From Massilioclostridium coli (GTDB taxonomy: Bacteria; Bacillota; Clostridia; Oscillospirales; Ruminococcaceae), in assembly GCF_900095865.1 (NCBI RefSeq), contig NZ_FMIZ01000006.1, positions 248,001 through 312,000 of the forward strand: DNA of 64,000 nt. The letters are read 5' to 3'. The stretch's first letter is position 1, and the number at the start of each line of letters is the position of its first letter. Of the stretch, positions 36,027 to 44,086 are shown one piece after another. The notes below the pieces were generated by a model. It was not told the origin of the DNA and searched no databases. It worked only from the letters and a program-made list of their open reading frames with translations. A program made the translations under genes and the position numbers.

Positions 36027-37547
36027 ATGACAAATAATATTTGGATTATTATAGCCTTTGGAGCATATTTATTATTTATGATGCTCATTGGCTTCATTTG
36101 TTACAAAAAAACAAAAACATCAGAAGATTATTTTTTAGGAGGTAGAAGCCTTGGAGGTTGGGTAGCCGCTTTAAGTGCACAGGCTTCCGACATGAGTGGA
36201 TGGCTATTAATGGGGCTGCCAGGTGCTATTTATGCATTGGGTACAGGGCAAATTTGGATTGCGGTTGGCCTTGCAATTGGTACTATTTTAAACTGGTGTA
36301 TTGTAGCATCCAAACTACGCCGCTATACTATTAAGGCAGGAAATGCCCTTACTTTACCAGAATTTTTCGAAAACCGGTTTGAAGATAAATTCAAAGTATT
36401 GCGCGTTGCATCTTCTTTGTTTATTATGATCTTTTTCCTTGTGTATACCGCTTCCGGCTTCTCGGCAGGGGCAACCTTATTTTCCACCGTATTTGGTATT
36501 GATTACAAAATAGCCTTATTAATTGGTGTCTTTGTTATTTTGGTCTATACCTTTTTAGGAGGATTTTTGGCTGTATGCTGGACAGACTTTGTACAAGGAT
36601 TTATGATGTTGATTTCTCTAATTGTCGTTCCTGGATTCGCGATTGGAATTTTAGGTGGATTTGATGGGGCTGGTCAAGTATATCAAGAAATTGGCCACCA
36701 TTTCTTAAACCCAATGTTCAGTGGAGGAGAGCAACTTTCTATTGTTAGCATTATTTCACAGCTTGCATGGGGATTGGGATACTTTGGTATGCCCCATATT
36801 TTAATCCGTTTTATGGCGATTAAAAATGAAACTGAAGTGCGGAAATCTCGTAAAATCGGTATTATATGGGTGGTTATTTCATTAACTGCCTCCTGTACAC
36901 TAGGGGTAATTGGAGCGGCGTTCTTTGCAAACCAACCATTAGAAAATTCCGAAAGTGTATTTATCCAGATGATTAATACCATCTTTTCTGATCATCTTGG
37001 TATTCCTTTTGTTGGTGGCCTTCTATTGTGCGGTATTCTGGCCGCCATTATGTCCACAGCGGATTCTCAACTGTTGGTTACTGCATCTTCTATCTCAGAA
37101 GACGTATACAAAGGGGTTATTAATAAAAATGCTAGTGATAAAAGCATGTTAATGATTAGCCGTATTACTGTTTTAATCGTGTCCGCAATTGCGTTTGTTA
37201 TTGCACTGGATCCGAATAGCAGTGTTATGGGGCTGGTATCCAATGCTTGGTCTGGATTTGGATCTACATTTGGTCCAGTTGTATTGTTAGCATTGTTCTG
37301 GAGACGCTCTAATGTTGCTGGAGCGGCTTCTGGTATGATTGCTGGAGGCTTAACTGTAATCCTATGGGATTACATTCCATTTGGTGGTTCTACTCTTGCT
37401 ACTATGACAGGTGTTTACTCCTTAATCCCAGGCTTTGCAATCTGCGCAGTTGTTATGGTTGTTGTCAGCCTATTAACAAAAGCTCCATCCAAAACAATGC
37501 TGGATACTTTTGATGAAGTAACTGCTAATAAAGAAATTACAGAATAA
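36027..37547 (+). CDS. putP: Sodium/proline symporter
   Basis: This membrane carrier of the SSS family imports proline with sodium. At 506 residues with about 13 hydrophobic segments it has the PutP size. Typical blocks are EDYFLGGRSLGGWVAALSAQASDMSGWLLMGLPG, GGFLAVCWTDFVQGFMM, GLGYFGMPHILIRFMAI and ILAAIMSTADSQLLVTASS, where the sodium-site Ser/Thr lie. The start follows TAGGAGATTTATAAT. It is a single-gene unit ended by a perfect palindrome. PutP and the very similar pantothenate carrier PanF are separated by these motifs; proline is favoured. Confidence 0.9.
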   Translation: MTNNIWIIIAFGAYLLFMMLIGFICYKKTKTSEDYFLGGRSLGGWVAALSAQASDMSGWLLMGLPGAIYALGTGQIWIAVGLAIGTILNWCIVASKLRRYTIKAGNALTLPEFFENRFEDKFKVLRVASSLFIMIFFLVYTASGFSAGATLFSTVFGIDYKIALLIGVFVILVYTFLGGFLAVCWTDFVQGFMMLISLIVVPGFAIGILGGFDGAGQVYQEIGHHFLNPMFSGGEQLSIVSIISQLAWGLGYFGMPHILIRFMAIKNETEVRKSRKIGIIWVVISLTASCTLGVIGAAFFANQPLENSESVFIQMINTIFSDHLGIPFVGGLLLCGILAAIMSTADSQLLVTASSISEDVYKGVINKNASDKSMLMISRITVLIVSAIAFVIALDPNSSVMGLVSNAWSGFGSTFGPVVLLALFWRRSNVAGAASGMIAGGLTVILWDYIPFGGSTLATMTGVYSLIPGFAICAVVMVVVSLLTKAPSKTMLDTFDEVTANKEITE

Positions 37548-37574
37548 ACTGGTACAAAATCTTATTACATAAGT

Positions 37575-37616
37575 AATCGCTTGAGATTTACAATTGTAAA
37601 TCTCAAGCGATTTTAT
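37575..37616 (+). terminator. Terminator of putP, perfect 38-bp palindrome
   Basis: AATCGCTTGAGATTTACAA / TTGTAAATCTCAAGCGATT is perfectly self-complementary with no loop bases left over, and is followed by TTATTG. Confidence 0.85.
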
Positions 37617-37732
37617 TGTTATAAAAAAGCCCTCACTGTGTCGAGGATTCAAAAAGACTTTAACAATGGTTAGAAAATAAAAATGCGGTCTGACAACTGC
37701 ACAAATAATCAACTAAAAAAAGAATATCTGAA

Positions 37733-38042
37733 ATGAATGGCAACAAAAGTTGAGCACATACAAGATGGAATTGCAAATACCACTATATAAAAGACATGGG
37801 AACTTGAAATATAGATATGGGAACCGAAGTTTTTAGTGCAGGGGATACCCTGTGGATACAGTGGGAAAAACAAAAAAAGATAGCTGAATATATACAAAAT
37901 CAGGCTAACTACATGACCAACTGACACTGAAAGAATACATGGACCCGTTCACAGGTGTCAGGATGTAAAAGCGCCTGTGGGCACTGCTAGTGACAGAGCC
38001 TTACAGGCGCATCTTTAAAATCCTCGGCTATCCCGGAGGGAT
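37733..38042 (+). mobile_element. Decayed IS200-family insertion sequence (tnpA relic)
   Basis: Fragments of TnpA are readable. MNGNKS-stop-AHTRWNCKYHYI at 37733 matches the family N-terminus (S.HT.WNCKYH). NLKYRYGNRSF-stop-CRGYPVDTVGKNKK lies near 37802-37880. In other frames IAEYIQNQ and LKEYMDPFTGVRM stop follow. At least two stops, a frameshift and loss of the central part, including the HUH region, make it dead. Past the gene are an 8-bp inverted repeat GCGCCTGT / ACAGGCGC (37971-38010) and CTCGGCTATCCCGGAGG at about 38022-38039. The latter is a worn form of the IS200 right-end hairpin seen at 2634. Confidence 0.75.
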
Positions 38043-38123
38043 TTATCAATAATTTTTAAACTTTTATCCAAATATGAACTTTTTATATTGGAGGCAGTTT
38101 ATTTTTTCTTTTAAAACTTGTAG

Positions 38124-39398
38124 CTATTTTGTATTGTTACCAATCCTCTTTCCTCTTGTTCCTACTGTTAAAAGAATAGCTCCTCCTAATAACATAGCAA
38201 CTCCTACAAATGGAGCATGGTCACCAGTAGCAGGGATATTAGAAGTATTGGTACCTGGTTTTCCAGTAGGTTGTTCTGGTTTCGCTTCTGGAACTGGATC
38301 TGGATTTGGTTTAATGGTTTCTGAAGTTTCAGCAATAGCATAAAGGCTGAAATGGCTGGCGTCAAATCCTATAAAAGGAAAATCCTCTACCACATCTATC
38401 ATTACGGATTCTACCTCAGTTGCAGCCCCTTGGCTATCAATACGATATACTTTGGTTCGGCTTGGGTCATACCCTTCTGGTAATGGAGCTGCGATTGCTA
38501 CTTCCCCTTTTGGCTGGATCTCCTCCCCATTATTCATCAAAGAAATATCATATAACGTAAAATGATCAGCATCAATAGCGCTTTTTACCATTTCATAATC
38601 GTTACCTTCGGTGATCTGACGGGAATTCATCGTAGTGCCTTCTGGGACAATAGATTCATCCGCTGTAATAATAATATTAGTTTCTGGATCATACGCAATA
38701 GATGTTGGCATATAGTCTAAGCTTGGGAATTGATCTACGGGTTGGAAAAAAATGTATTTCCAATCTTCACCGTTCTGTGCTACCGTCAAGACACATTTGG
38801 TATATTCAGATTCGTTGTCCATATTTGGATTTTGATCCGCAGTTTTGTTCGAAACTTTAGCATAAATTTCAACATAAGTTTCAGTGCCTACGACTGGCTG
38901 AATACCAACCAACTCTGTTAAATAAGGAGCATCTCCAATTCCAGCTTCAGGAATCACGAAACTATCCAGTTCCGCATGATATTCGCCCAATATGCCTAAA
39001 TCTACTCCGGTCATGTCAGGAACACTTTTGTAGTATTGAGCTGTAATAGCAGCAAAATCATCATATGGGATAACATATTGGTAATTCTCTGGCTGATAAT
39101 ATTTTTGGTCATATACCTGGTCATTACCTTTCATTTTTGTAACCTGAAAAGCATCCGCCGCAGGTGGAACCTCTTCAAAGAAATGGTCTGCCCGTTCCGC
39201 ATCACTTGTAAACTCTGTAAATTGTGTGTAATTTACATATTCTTTTATGGTTTCTTCCATCTCAGCTTTGGTAAAATCCGGAGGTAGGAATTGATTCCCT
39301 TCTGCTGCCAAAGTGGTTAGAGGAAATGCAGCCAGCGCCATTACACCAGCTAAAAGAATTGCCCCTATCTTCTTTTTCATAGATTTTTGAAATTTCAC
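38124..39398 (-). CDS. Secreted wall-anchored protein with IPATG sorting signal
   Basis: I take GTG 39398 as start: GGAAGGAG lies eight bases upstream, whereas the in-frame GTG at 39407 overlaps that site. A signal peptide (KKKIGAILLAGVMALAAFPLTTLAA) is followed by about 320 residues of unrecognised, acidic, extracellular sequence. A Pro-rich linker (KPNPDPVPEAKPEQPTGKPG) and NIPATGDHAPF with hydrophobic segment and basic tail complete it; this is an LPxTG-like signal. Two short segments, 'ADHFTLYDISLMN' and 'ASHFSLYAIAE', are related and occur in other Clostridia surface proteins. The promoter region carries a large inverted repeat. Function unknown. Confidence 0.75.
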   Translation of the reverse strand: MKFQKSMKKKIGAILLAGVMALAAFPLTTLAAEGNQFLPPDFTKAEMEETIKEYVNYTQFTEFTSDAERADHFFEEVPPAADAFQVTKMKGNDQVYDQKYYQPENYQYVIPYDDFAAITAQYYKSVPDMTGVDLGILGEYHAELDSFVIPEAGIGDAPYLTELVGIQPVVGTETYVEIYAKVSNKTADQNPNMDNESEYTKCVLTVAQNGEDWKYIFFQPVDQFPSLDYMPTSIAYDPETNIIITADESIVPEGTTMNSRQITEGNDYEMVKSAIDADHFTLYDISLMNNGEEIQPKGEVAIAAPLPEGYDPSRTKVYRIDSQGAATEVESVMIDVVEDFPFIGFDASHFSLYAIAETSETIKPNPDPVPEAKPEQPTGKPGTNTSNIPATGDHAPFVGVAMLLGGAILLTVGTRGKRIGNNTK

Positions 39399-39449
39399 AA
39401 GTAGCACTCCTTCCTTTTTTCTATTTTCTTCTTGTGAATCAGATAATGA

Positions 39450-39545
39450 ATACTTTATCGTTCTACTCTATTTTTATAAAAATAGGCTTAAAAAACCTAT
39501 TTTAAAACAGATTTTAGCATTTGTTCAATAAGAACGATAAAGTAT
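39450..39545. promoter_or_regulatory. Nested inverted repeats upstream of the IPATG-anchored protein gene
   Basis: Perfect 15-bp arms ATACTTTATCGTTCT (39450-39464) and AGAACGATAAAGTAT (39531-39545) enclose a second inverted repeat, AAAATAGG / CCTATTTT, at about 39479-39503. The block lies 52 bp before the GTG start. No T-run follows on either strand. It could be a pair of operator half-sites or a leader structure. Confidence 0.55.
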
Positions 39546-39705
39546 ATATATTATATCATATTTTGTGCATTTTCACAATATCGCAGAATAAAAATACTGT
39601 CTAAATTTATAGGATTTGAATTGTATAAAAGGAATAACTACACTGTAATATTTCTCACTTTATCCTTTTCAATTATATTCTATCCACTGATAACACAGCT
39701 ACAGC

Positions 39706-40653
39706 TTATAGTCGCAATGTATTCCACAAACGCAACAATGTCTGATTGCCATTCTCATTGGATGTCATGATAACTTCCCCAACATAGTAGCTCCTTGCAT
39801 TAAAATAATCATCTTCTATCTGAATATTGTCCCCAGGATAGGCTGCCAGAAGTTCTGGTAATATAACCTCTACTTCCATGGATTTTACACGGGAGTTTAA
39901 TGCAACTTGTTTTACCGCATCATCTGGCTGGGTTTTCCAAGCTGCTGGCAAACGGTAATACCGTTCTCGTTGAATTTTATAATCAATCGCATAAGGGGCG
40001 TCAAAATAATTGGAATAATCCTGTGGATTGTCAGGATTTTGCCAATAAATCCTAGATAATAACTGGCTTCGGTCATTGGTGTACCGAAAACTAGTATAGT
40101 AGTGCTCAGAGTCTGGTTTATTTCCAATGATATACATCTTTTGATTGAGCCATCGAGCGGTTAATGTTCCATCTTTTGTTACCAGTGGAAAATAATAGTA
40201 TGCCCTTCTACAAAAAATATCAATTACATTCCAGGCGCTCATCCCCACAGTAATCTCTAATTTTGGCAGGGTATAACTAAGTAATCCATTCGCTTTTATC
40301 CCATAAGGAAGAGCGTAATTCTGGTAAATATATTCCGAACTGCAATTTTCCAAGACAGTAGGACGAACCTGATTTTGCAATAGCCTTGTTTCATATCCTG
40401 AGGCCTCAATCTCCAAAAATTCTCCAACAGAAGTGAGCTGGGTAACCTGTTTATCTACAAAGCCGTGGAATAACAGCTCATTCTCCAAATACACTTTAAT
40501 GCTGGCAAACTCATATGCTTGGTTTTTATCGATAAATAAACCTTTAAACTTACTCCCTACTGTATAAATGCAAGCGGAATACTCAAATTCCACCAGATGG
40601 GATAGGGTTGCTGTTTCATTATTTACTGTAGAAGCTAATACAAGGATATTCAT
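39706..40653 (-). CDS. Phage baseplate hub-like protein (XkdQ/GpD type)
   Basis: This 315-residue protein is last in the phage block. It resembles myophage or PBSX hub proteins: an N-terminal beta domain with KVYLENELLFHGFVDKQVTQL and EFLEIEASGYETRLLQNQ, then EITVGMSAWNVIDIFCRRAYYYFP, where 'saw.vi..fc' precedes the second domain. It ends with a beta domain (PGDNIQIEDDYFNARSYYVGEVI). The start overlaps the preceding gene's stop by 4 bp. No tail fibre, tube or lysis gene follows; the next gene is a bacterial surface protein 300 bp away. The hub call rests on pattern, not on a search. Confidence 0.55.
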   Translation of the reverse strand: MNILVLASTVNNETATLSHLVEFEYSACIYTVGSKFKGLFIDKNQAYEFASIKVYLENELLFHGFVDKQVTQLTSVGEFLEIEASGYETRLLQNQVRPTVLENCSSEYIYQNYALPYGIKANGLLSYTLPKLEITVGMSAWNVIDIFCRRAYYYFPLVTKDGTLTARWLNQKMYIIGNKPDSEHYYTSFRYTNDRSQLLSRIYWQNPDNPQDYSNYFDAPYAIDYKIQRERYYRLPAAWKTQPDDAVKQVALNSRVKSMEVEVILPELLAAYPGDNIQIEDDYFNARSYYVGEVIMTSNENGNQTLLRLWNTLRL

Positions 40654-41333
40654 AATGTCACCTCAGTAAAAATAAAACGGCAGTTCCATCCATTGGGTAA
40701 TATCTTTTTGATGGAAAAACTGGATAAAACAGCATCCATCTCCGATTCATCCGGCAGGATTACCGTCTGTTTTTCCCCTGCCGAATACACTTGATACACC
40801 TGTTGATATTGCTCCTTGTCCAATACCCCTTCAAACGAAAAGATACGGCTTTTTTTCCCTAAATCTTGAATGACTTCCCCAAGAAAAGCGGAAAAACGAG
40901 ACACCAGATGCCGTTTGCACACCAAAGAAACCGTTTCTGGATCACATGGTATTTTGATACTACCAAAGGATATTGTATTGGAAGAGTGGGAGAACTTTAA
41001 CTGCATTTCAGTATAAAAAGCATCTGCTTTACTATGGTAGGTAATTCCACCCACCGCAATTCCCTGATATCCAGTGAGTGTAGATTCTGATAACATAACT
41101 AATATTTTGTCTATCATCTGGTTGCATTGGTTGCTTTCCATATAAAATGGAACATAAACTCCAATATGAATCACTGTTTGTTGGATACCATTTTGCTGCT
41201 CCAGAGTTTTGTTCCCCACTGTAATCCGAATCCGTTCCAACGGAATAACTTGCTTCGAAAATTCAGGGACAACCTCAACCTCTGGCATATTCTGTCGTAA
41301 TATCTCCATTAATTGTTCTATCAATTGTTCCAT
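40650..41333 (-). CDS. Phage tail-completion/baseplate-like fusion protein
   Basis: ATG 41333 follows GGGAGGGGACAGG; an in-frame Met at 41366 has no site. Residues 1-105 look like a small tail-completion protein (IRITVGNKTLEQ, HIGVYVPFYMES, FYTEMQLKFSH). Residues 110-227 resemble the N-terminal baseplate wedge / 'DNA circularisation' domain: KIPCDPETVSLVCKRHLVSRFS, EVIQDLGKKSRIFSFEGVL, FSIKKILPNGWNCRFIFTEV. Two proteins that are separate in most phages seem to be joined. It overlaps the hub gene by 4 bp. Confidence 0.45.
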   Translation of the reverse strand: MEQLIEQLMEILRQNMPEVEVVPEFSKQVIPLERIRITVGNKTLEQQNGIQQTVIHIGVYVPFYMESNQCNQMIDKILVMLSESTLTGYQGIAVGGITYHSKADAFYTEMQLKFSHSSNTISFGSIKIPCDPETVSLVCKRHLVSRFSAFLGEVIQDLGKKSRIFSFEGVLDKEQYQQVYQVYSAGEKQTVILPDESEMDAVLSSFSIKKILPNGWNCRFIFTEVTL

Positions 41334-41647
41334 CCTGTCCCCTCCCTTAAAGCAGCCTTCCAGCATTGAAATAGTTCAATGTATTCCAATTGTTCTACTT
41401 GATAACGGTGCTGACGGTCTACTAAAATAATTGGCTTCGTTTGCGGGGAATCCCCCTGGTATAAAAAATAAGACAATAAGTTTCCATGGTTTACATTTCC
41501 TACTGGGTAAGGTTCCGGATATTGAAACAAATTATTTTCTTCATTCTGATAGAACACCATCCCCAAGCATGGATACTTCTGGTTTCCATCTGATATTGTA
41601 AGAGGATGGGCGTAAAAGCGGAACCATTGCTCTAACTTTGGTTTCAT
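41321..41647 (-). CDS. Small phage head-tail junction protein, unassigned
   Basis: The 108-residue protein has no recognised domain. Position and size match the head-closure or stopper slot of Siphovirus/PBSX-type clusters (after the connector, before the tail completion protein). Its sequence is aromatic-rich (WFRFYAHPLTI, LFQYPEPYPVGN). It overlaps the connector by 4 bp and runs 13 bp into the next gene. The function is assigned only by context. Confidence 0.5.
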   Translation of the reverse strand: MKPKLEQWFRFYAHPLTISDGNQKYPCLGMVFYQNEENNLFQYPEPYPVGNVNHGNLLSYFLYQGDSPQTKPIILVDRQHRYQVEQLEYIELFQCWKAALREGTGWNN

Positions 41648-42021
41648 GATTCCCCTCCTGTAGTTGAAAAATAAAAATCATCTTCATATTTTAATAGAAA
41701 ATTGGCAGATGCCCAAAGTTCATCTCGCAAATTTTTTGCCCTTATCGCCTGGTTGTCATCCGAAGTACTAACAGAAATCCCTCCAGCAGAAAAACTTCCT
41801 TTTGGTACTGCAGCATCTTCTGTCAAACAGTAACGGTACCAGGCGTTCGCAGCACAAATATAGTCTAACAAGTCCTGGTGTTGTTCTATCTCTTGTTCTT
41901 CCTTTACCATCCGAAGCACTTCTTTCGTGGATAGTATAATTAATGGCATCCTAGGCAAAAGTTCTTCCATTGGTATCCCGCTCATTGCGGACACAATCTT
42001 GGCAATTTTCATTTCATCCAA
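41644..42021 (-). CDS. Phage head-tail connector-like protein
   Basis: The 125-residue protein sits directly after the capsid gene, where connector proteins (gp6/XkdH slot) are found. It is helical and includes DLLDYICAANAWYRYCL, a pattern common to 'DNA packaging / connector' proteins, and NQAIRAKNLRDELWASANFLL. The ATG is preceded by GAAAGGAGAGATTTC. A strong hairpin separates it from the capsid gene. Confidence 0.5.
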   Translation of the reverse strand: MDEMKIAKIVSAMSGIPMEELLPRMPLIILSTKEVLRMVKEEQEIEQHQDLLDYICAANAWYRYCLTEDAAVPKGSFSAGGISVSTSDDNQAIRAKNLRDELWASANFLLKYEDDFYFSTTGGES

Positions 42022-42045
42022 TGAAATCTCTCCTTTCGAACTGTA

Positions 42046-42080
42046 GTAAAATATCCAGGGGGGTTCCCTGGATATTTTAC
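42046..42080 (-). terminator. Hairpin after the capsid gene, partial terminator
   Basis: Perfect 15-bp arms GTAAAATATCCAGGG / CCCTGGATATTTTAC with a 5-nt loop lie one base past the capsid stop. The T stretch is short (TTTTAC), so it may only partly stop transcription and hold down the downstream genes. Confidence 0.6.
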
Positions 42081-42081
42081 T

Positions 42082-43095
42082 TTACGCATTTACTTTTAGC
42101 ACCTGGCACGCATCTTTAAAGATTTTAGTGAATCCAGTAATCGTGGTAATAGCGGCACGTTCCAATTGTTTATCAATTAATTTATCATATTCTACAGAAA
42201 CATCCGCAGCAATTACACGCTCCAAAGCACAGCGTTTATCCAATCCGATTATGTAACCAGTAGGAACAGAAGATGTTTTAATCAATGTAGCACCCAGAGG
42301 AGTAGTCAAACGCCCTGTGCCTTGGAAATTTAAACCTGTCAACGGATTCTTAAATTCTTCAATTTCCAACATTTTTAACATTACATCTGGAGCAACCAGC
42401 ATAGTGTTCATCTCATAAGATTCAAATTTGCTCCACAAAGTCAGCAAATCAGTATAAGTCAACTTACCAGCAGAAGCTACATTGGTTACAGTTGCTGGAT
42501 TGGAATTCCCATCTCCATCTTTTAAAATGGTAACTGCATCTGTCAATAAAGTTTTTGCTAAATAAGCGCCAATCTGACGCAAAGTCACAGTAAACACATC
42601 CAGTTTCTGGAATCGGATTGCCTCATAACTGGCTTCCAATAATCTACCACGTTTTTTCAGTGTTACCAGGTTTTCCTGTAATTTTACCGCAGTGGATGGG
42701 ATATCTCCCCCTTCATCAACCTGTTTCATCTCTTTGTCATCGTCACTTGGAATTGAACAAATAGCACGGTAATCTAGGCTATCAATTTTTGTAGTAGCCG
42801 CTACAATATCGCTTAACACATCTACTTCTTCCATGCCCTGGTAAACTGCACGGGAAATATATTCTGGAAACAACGCAGTAGAATCAGAAGTCTGGAAGAA
42901 TTTTTGCAATGCATCGGAATTTCTTCCAGCAACTTTGATATCAAACCGTTTTAACTGTCTTTGGTAAGCATCCAATCCTTCCAATGAACTTCCTTTATAA
43001 TTTTCACTTGGGTCTAAACTTTCCAGTACCTGGGTAAAACTTTTTCCTGGTACGGAATACATTCCTTTTTCTAATCGTAATGTTTCGTAATTCAT
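42082..43095 (-). CDS. Phage major capsid protein (HK97 fold)
   Basis: The 337-residue protein has an N-terminal helical part (to about residue 70), then the capsid core. Core segments include LFPEYISRAVYQGME, TKIDSLDYRAICSIPSDDDKEMKQVDEGGDIP (the 'E-loop then E.g.ip' pattern), LVTLKKRGRLLEASYEAIRFQKLDVF, MLVAPDVMLKML and GATLIKTSSVPTGYIIGLDKRCALERV. These match the PBSX-type XkdG/HK97 family. The frame is intact. It lies just downstream of a prohead protease gene, as is usual. Confidence 0.8.
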   Translation of the reverse strand: MNYETLRLEKGMYSVPGKSFTQVLESLDPSENYKGSSLEGLDAYQRQLKRFDIKVAGRNSDALQKFFQTSDSTALFPEYISRAVYQGMEEVDVLSDIVAATTKIDSLDYRAICSIPSDDDKEMKQVDEGGDIPSTAVKLQENLVTLKKRGRLLEASYEAIRFQKLDVFTVTLRQIGAYLAKTLLTDAVTILKDGDGNSNPATVTNVASAGKLTYTDLLTLWSKFESYEMNTMLVAPDVMLKMLEIEEFKNPLTGLNFQGTGRLTTPLGATLIKTSSVPTGYIIGLDKRCALERVIAADVSVEYDKLIDKQLERAAITTITGFTKIFKDACQVLKVNA

Positions 43096-43107
43096 TTTCG
43101 CTTCCTC

Positions 43108-44070
43108 CTAAATATAAAACTCACGGTTTTCTGATGTATCTTTTTTTGGTTTCTGGTATCCTAGTTGCGGTTTGCCTGTTTTCTGGCAAGATTTTGCGAA
43201 CGCTTCTTTTAATTGTTTCAGTTCTTTCGCATCCATTTTTTCCAACAAAATACGGATTGCCTGTTCATCCAACGGAGAATTGCTTAAAAAACTTAGGGAA
43301 ATAATATCAGATTTCAGGTCCTGGAGATACTCCCGCCCTAATAGAGCTTTTTCCTCTAAGCGGTCTATGTATAATTTCAGGTTTTTCTGTTCTTCCACAC
43401 TAATAGTACCTGTTCCTAGCGATTTTACCACTTCTTCATTGGTCCTTGCTTTTCGTTTTGGTTGGGTTTCGATTTGATGGTATTGTTTTGTCACACCTGC
43501 TGCTGGCTGGGCAGGGACAGCAACAAACGACCATTCATATGCGTCCACTGGCTGCTCCAATTTGGTGTAACATAGCTTTCCTTGATAAAATTCACCATTT
43601 TTATGTTCACAGCAGCCATAGCTTAAATCCGCTCCACAAATGCTACAAGTTTTCCGCAATACTCGGCAGCCTACACTGACTTCTTTTTTGATACCCGCGT
43701 CAATCTCCAATAAAAGGTCTTTGTCTTTTTCGGTACGCACCATATAGGCTTTTGCTTTTAAACAACTGTAGGGTTCCCCATATTGGGTTTTGTGTTGGGG
43801 ATCTGTTTCCACCCAGGTATGGAAAATCCTTGCCGCCTGATCCTCACTTTTTTGGCTGTGATCAAAAATCCCTGTTGTCCCTATATAAAGAGCCTTTAAT
43901 TTTTGTAAGGATTGGGTGGTAAACGCTTCCCCATCCCGGTCCACCTCATTGTCACATAACACAACTGTAAAGCTAAACAGTTCTTTTTCGGTGAAGTTTC
44001 TCCTGGTATATTGGTTAATCTTTTGTAGATCCTCTTTTTCTAACTGGTTGGTTTTAATTGTCTGGTCCAT
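43108..44070 (-). CDS. Phage prohead protease / XkdF-like protein
   Basis: The 320-residue protein has an N-terminal part like capsid maturation proteases: FSFTVVLCDNEVDRDGEAFTTQSLQKL, GIFDHSQKSEDQAARI, CLKAKAYMVRTEKDKDLLLEIDAGIKKEVSVGC, YEWSFVAVPAQPAAGVTK. A four-Cys knuckle (CSICGADLSYGCCEHKNG) is inserted before the end of this domain. The helical, Lys/Glu-rich C-terminal 120 residues resemble a scaffolding segment. Gene order portal-protease-capsid supports the call. Confidence 0.7.
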   Translation of the reverse strand: MDQTIKTNQLEKEDLQKINQYTRRNFTEKELFSFTVVLCDNEVDRDGEAFTTQSLQKLKALYIGTTGIFDHSQKSEDQAARIFHTWVETDPQHKTQYGEPYSCLKAKAYMVRTEKDKDLLLEIDAGIKKEVSVGCRVLRKTCSICGADLSYGCCEHKNGEFYQGKLCYTKLEQPVDAYEWSFVAVPAQPAAGVTKQYHQIETQPKRKARTNEEVVKSLGTGTISVEEQKNLKLYIDRLEEKALLGREYLQDLKSDIISLSFLSNSPLDEQAIRILLEKMDAKELKQLKEAFAKSCQKTGKPQLGYQKPKKDTSENREFYI

Positions 44071-44086
44071 TGATTTTCCTCCTTTC

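Noticed and set aside
37709-37927. 72-codon reverse open frame
   Set aside because: It is antisense to readable fragments of IS200 TnpA.
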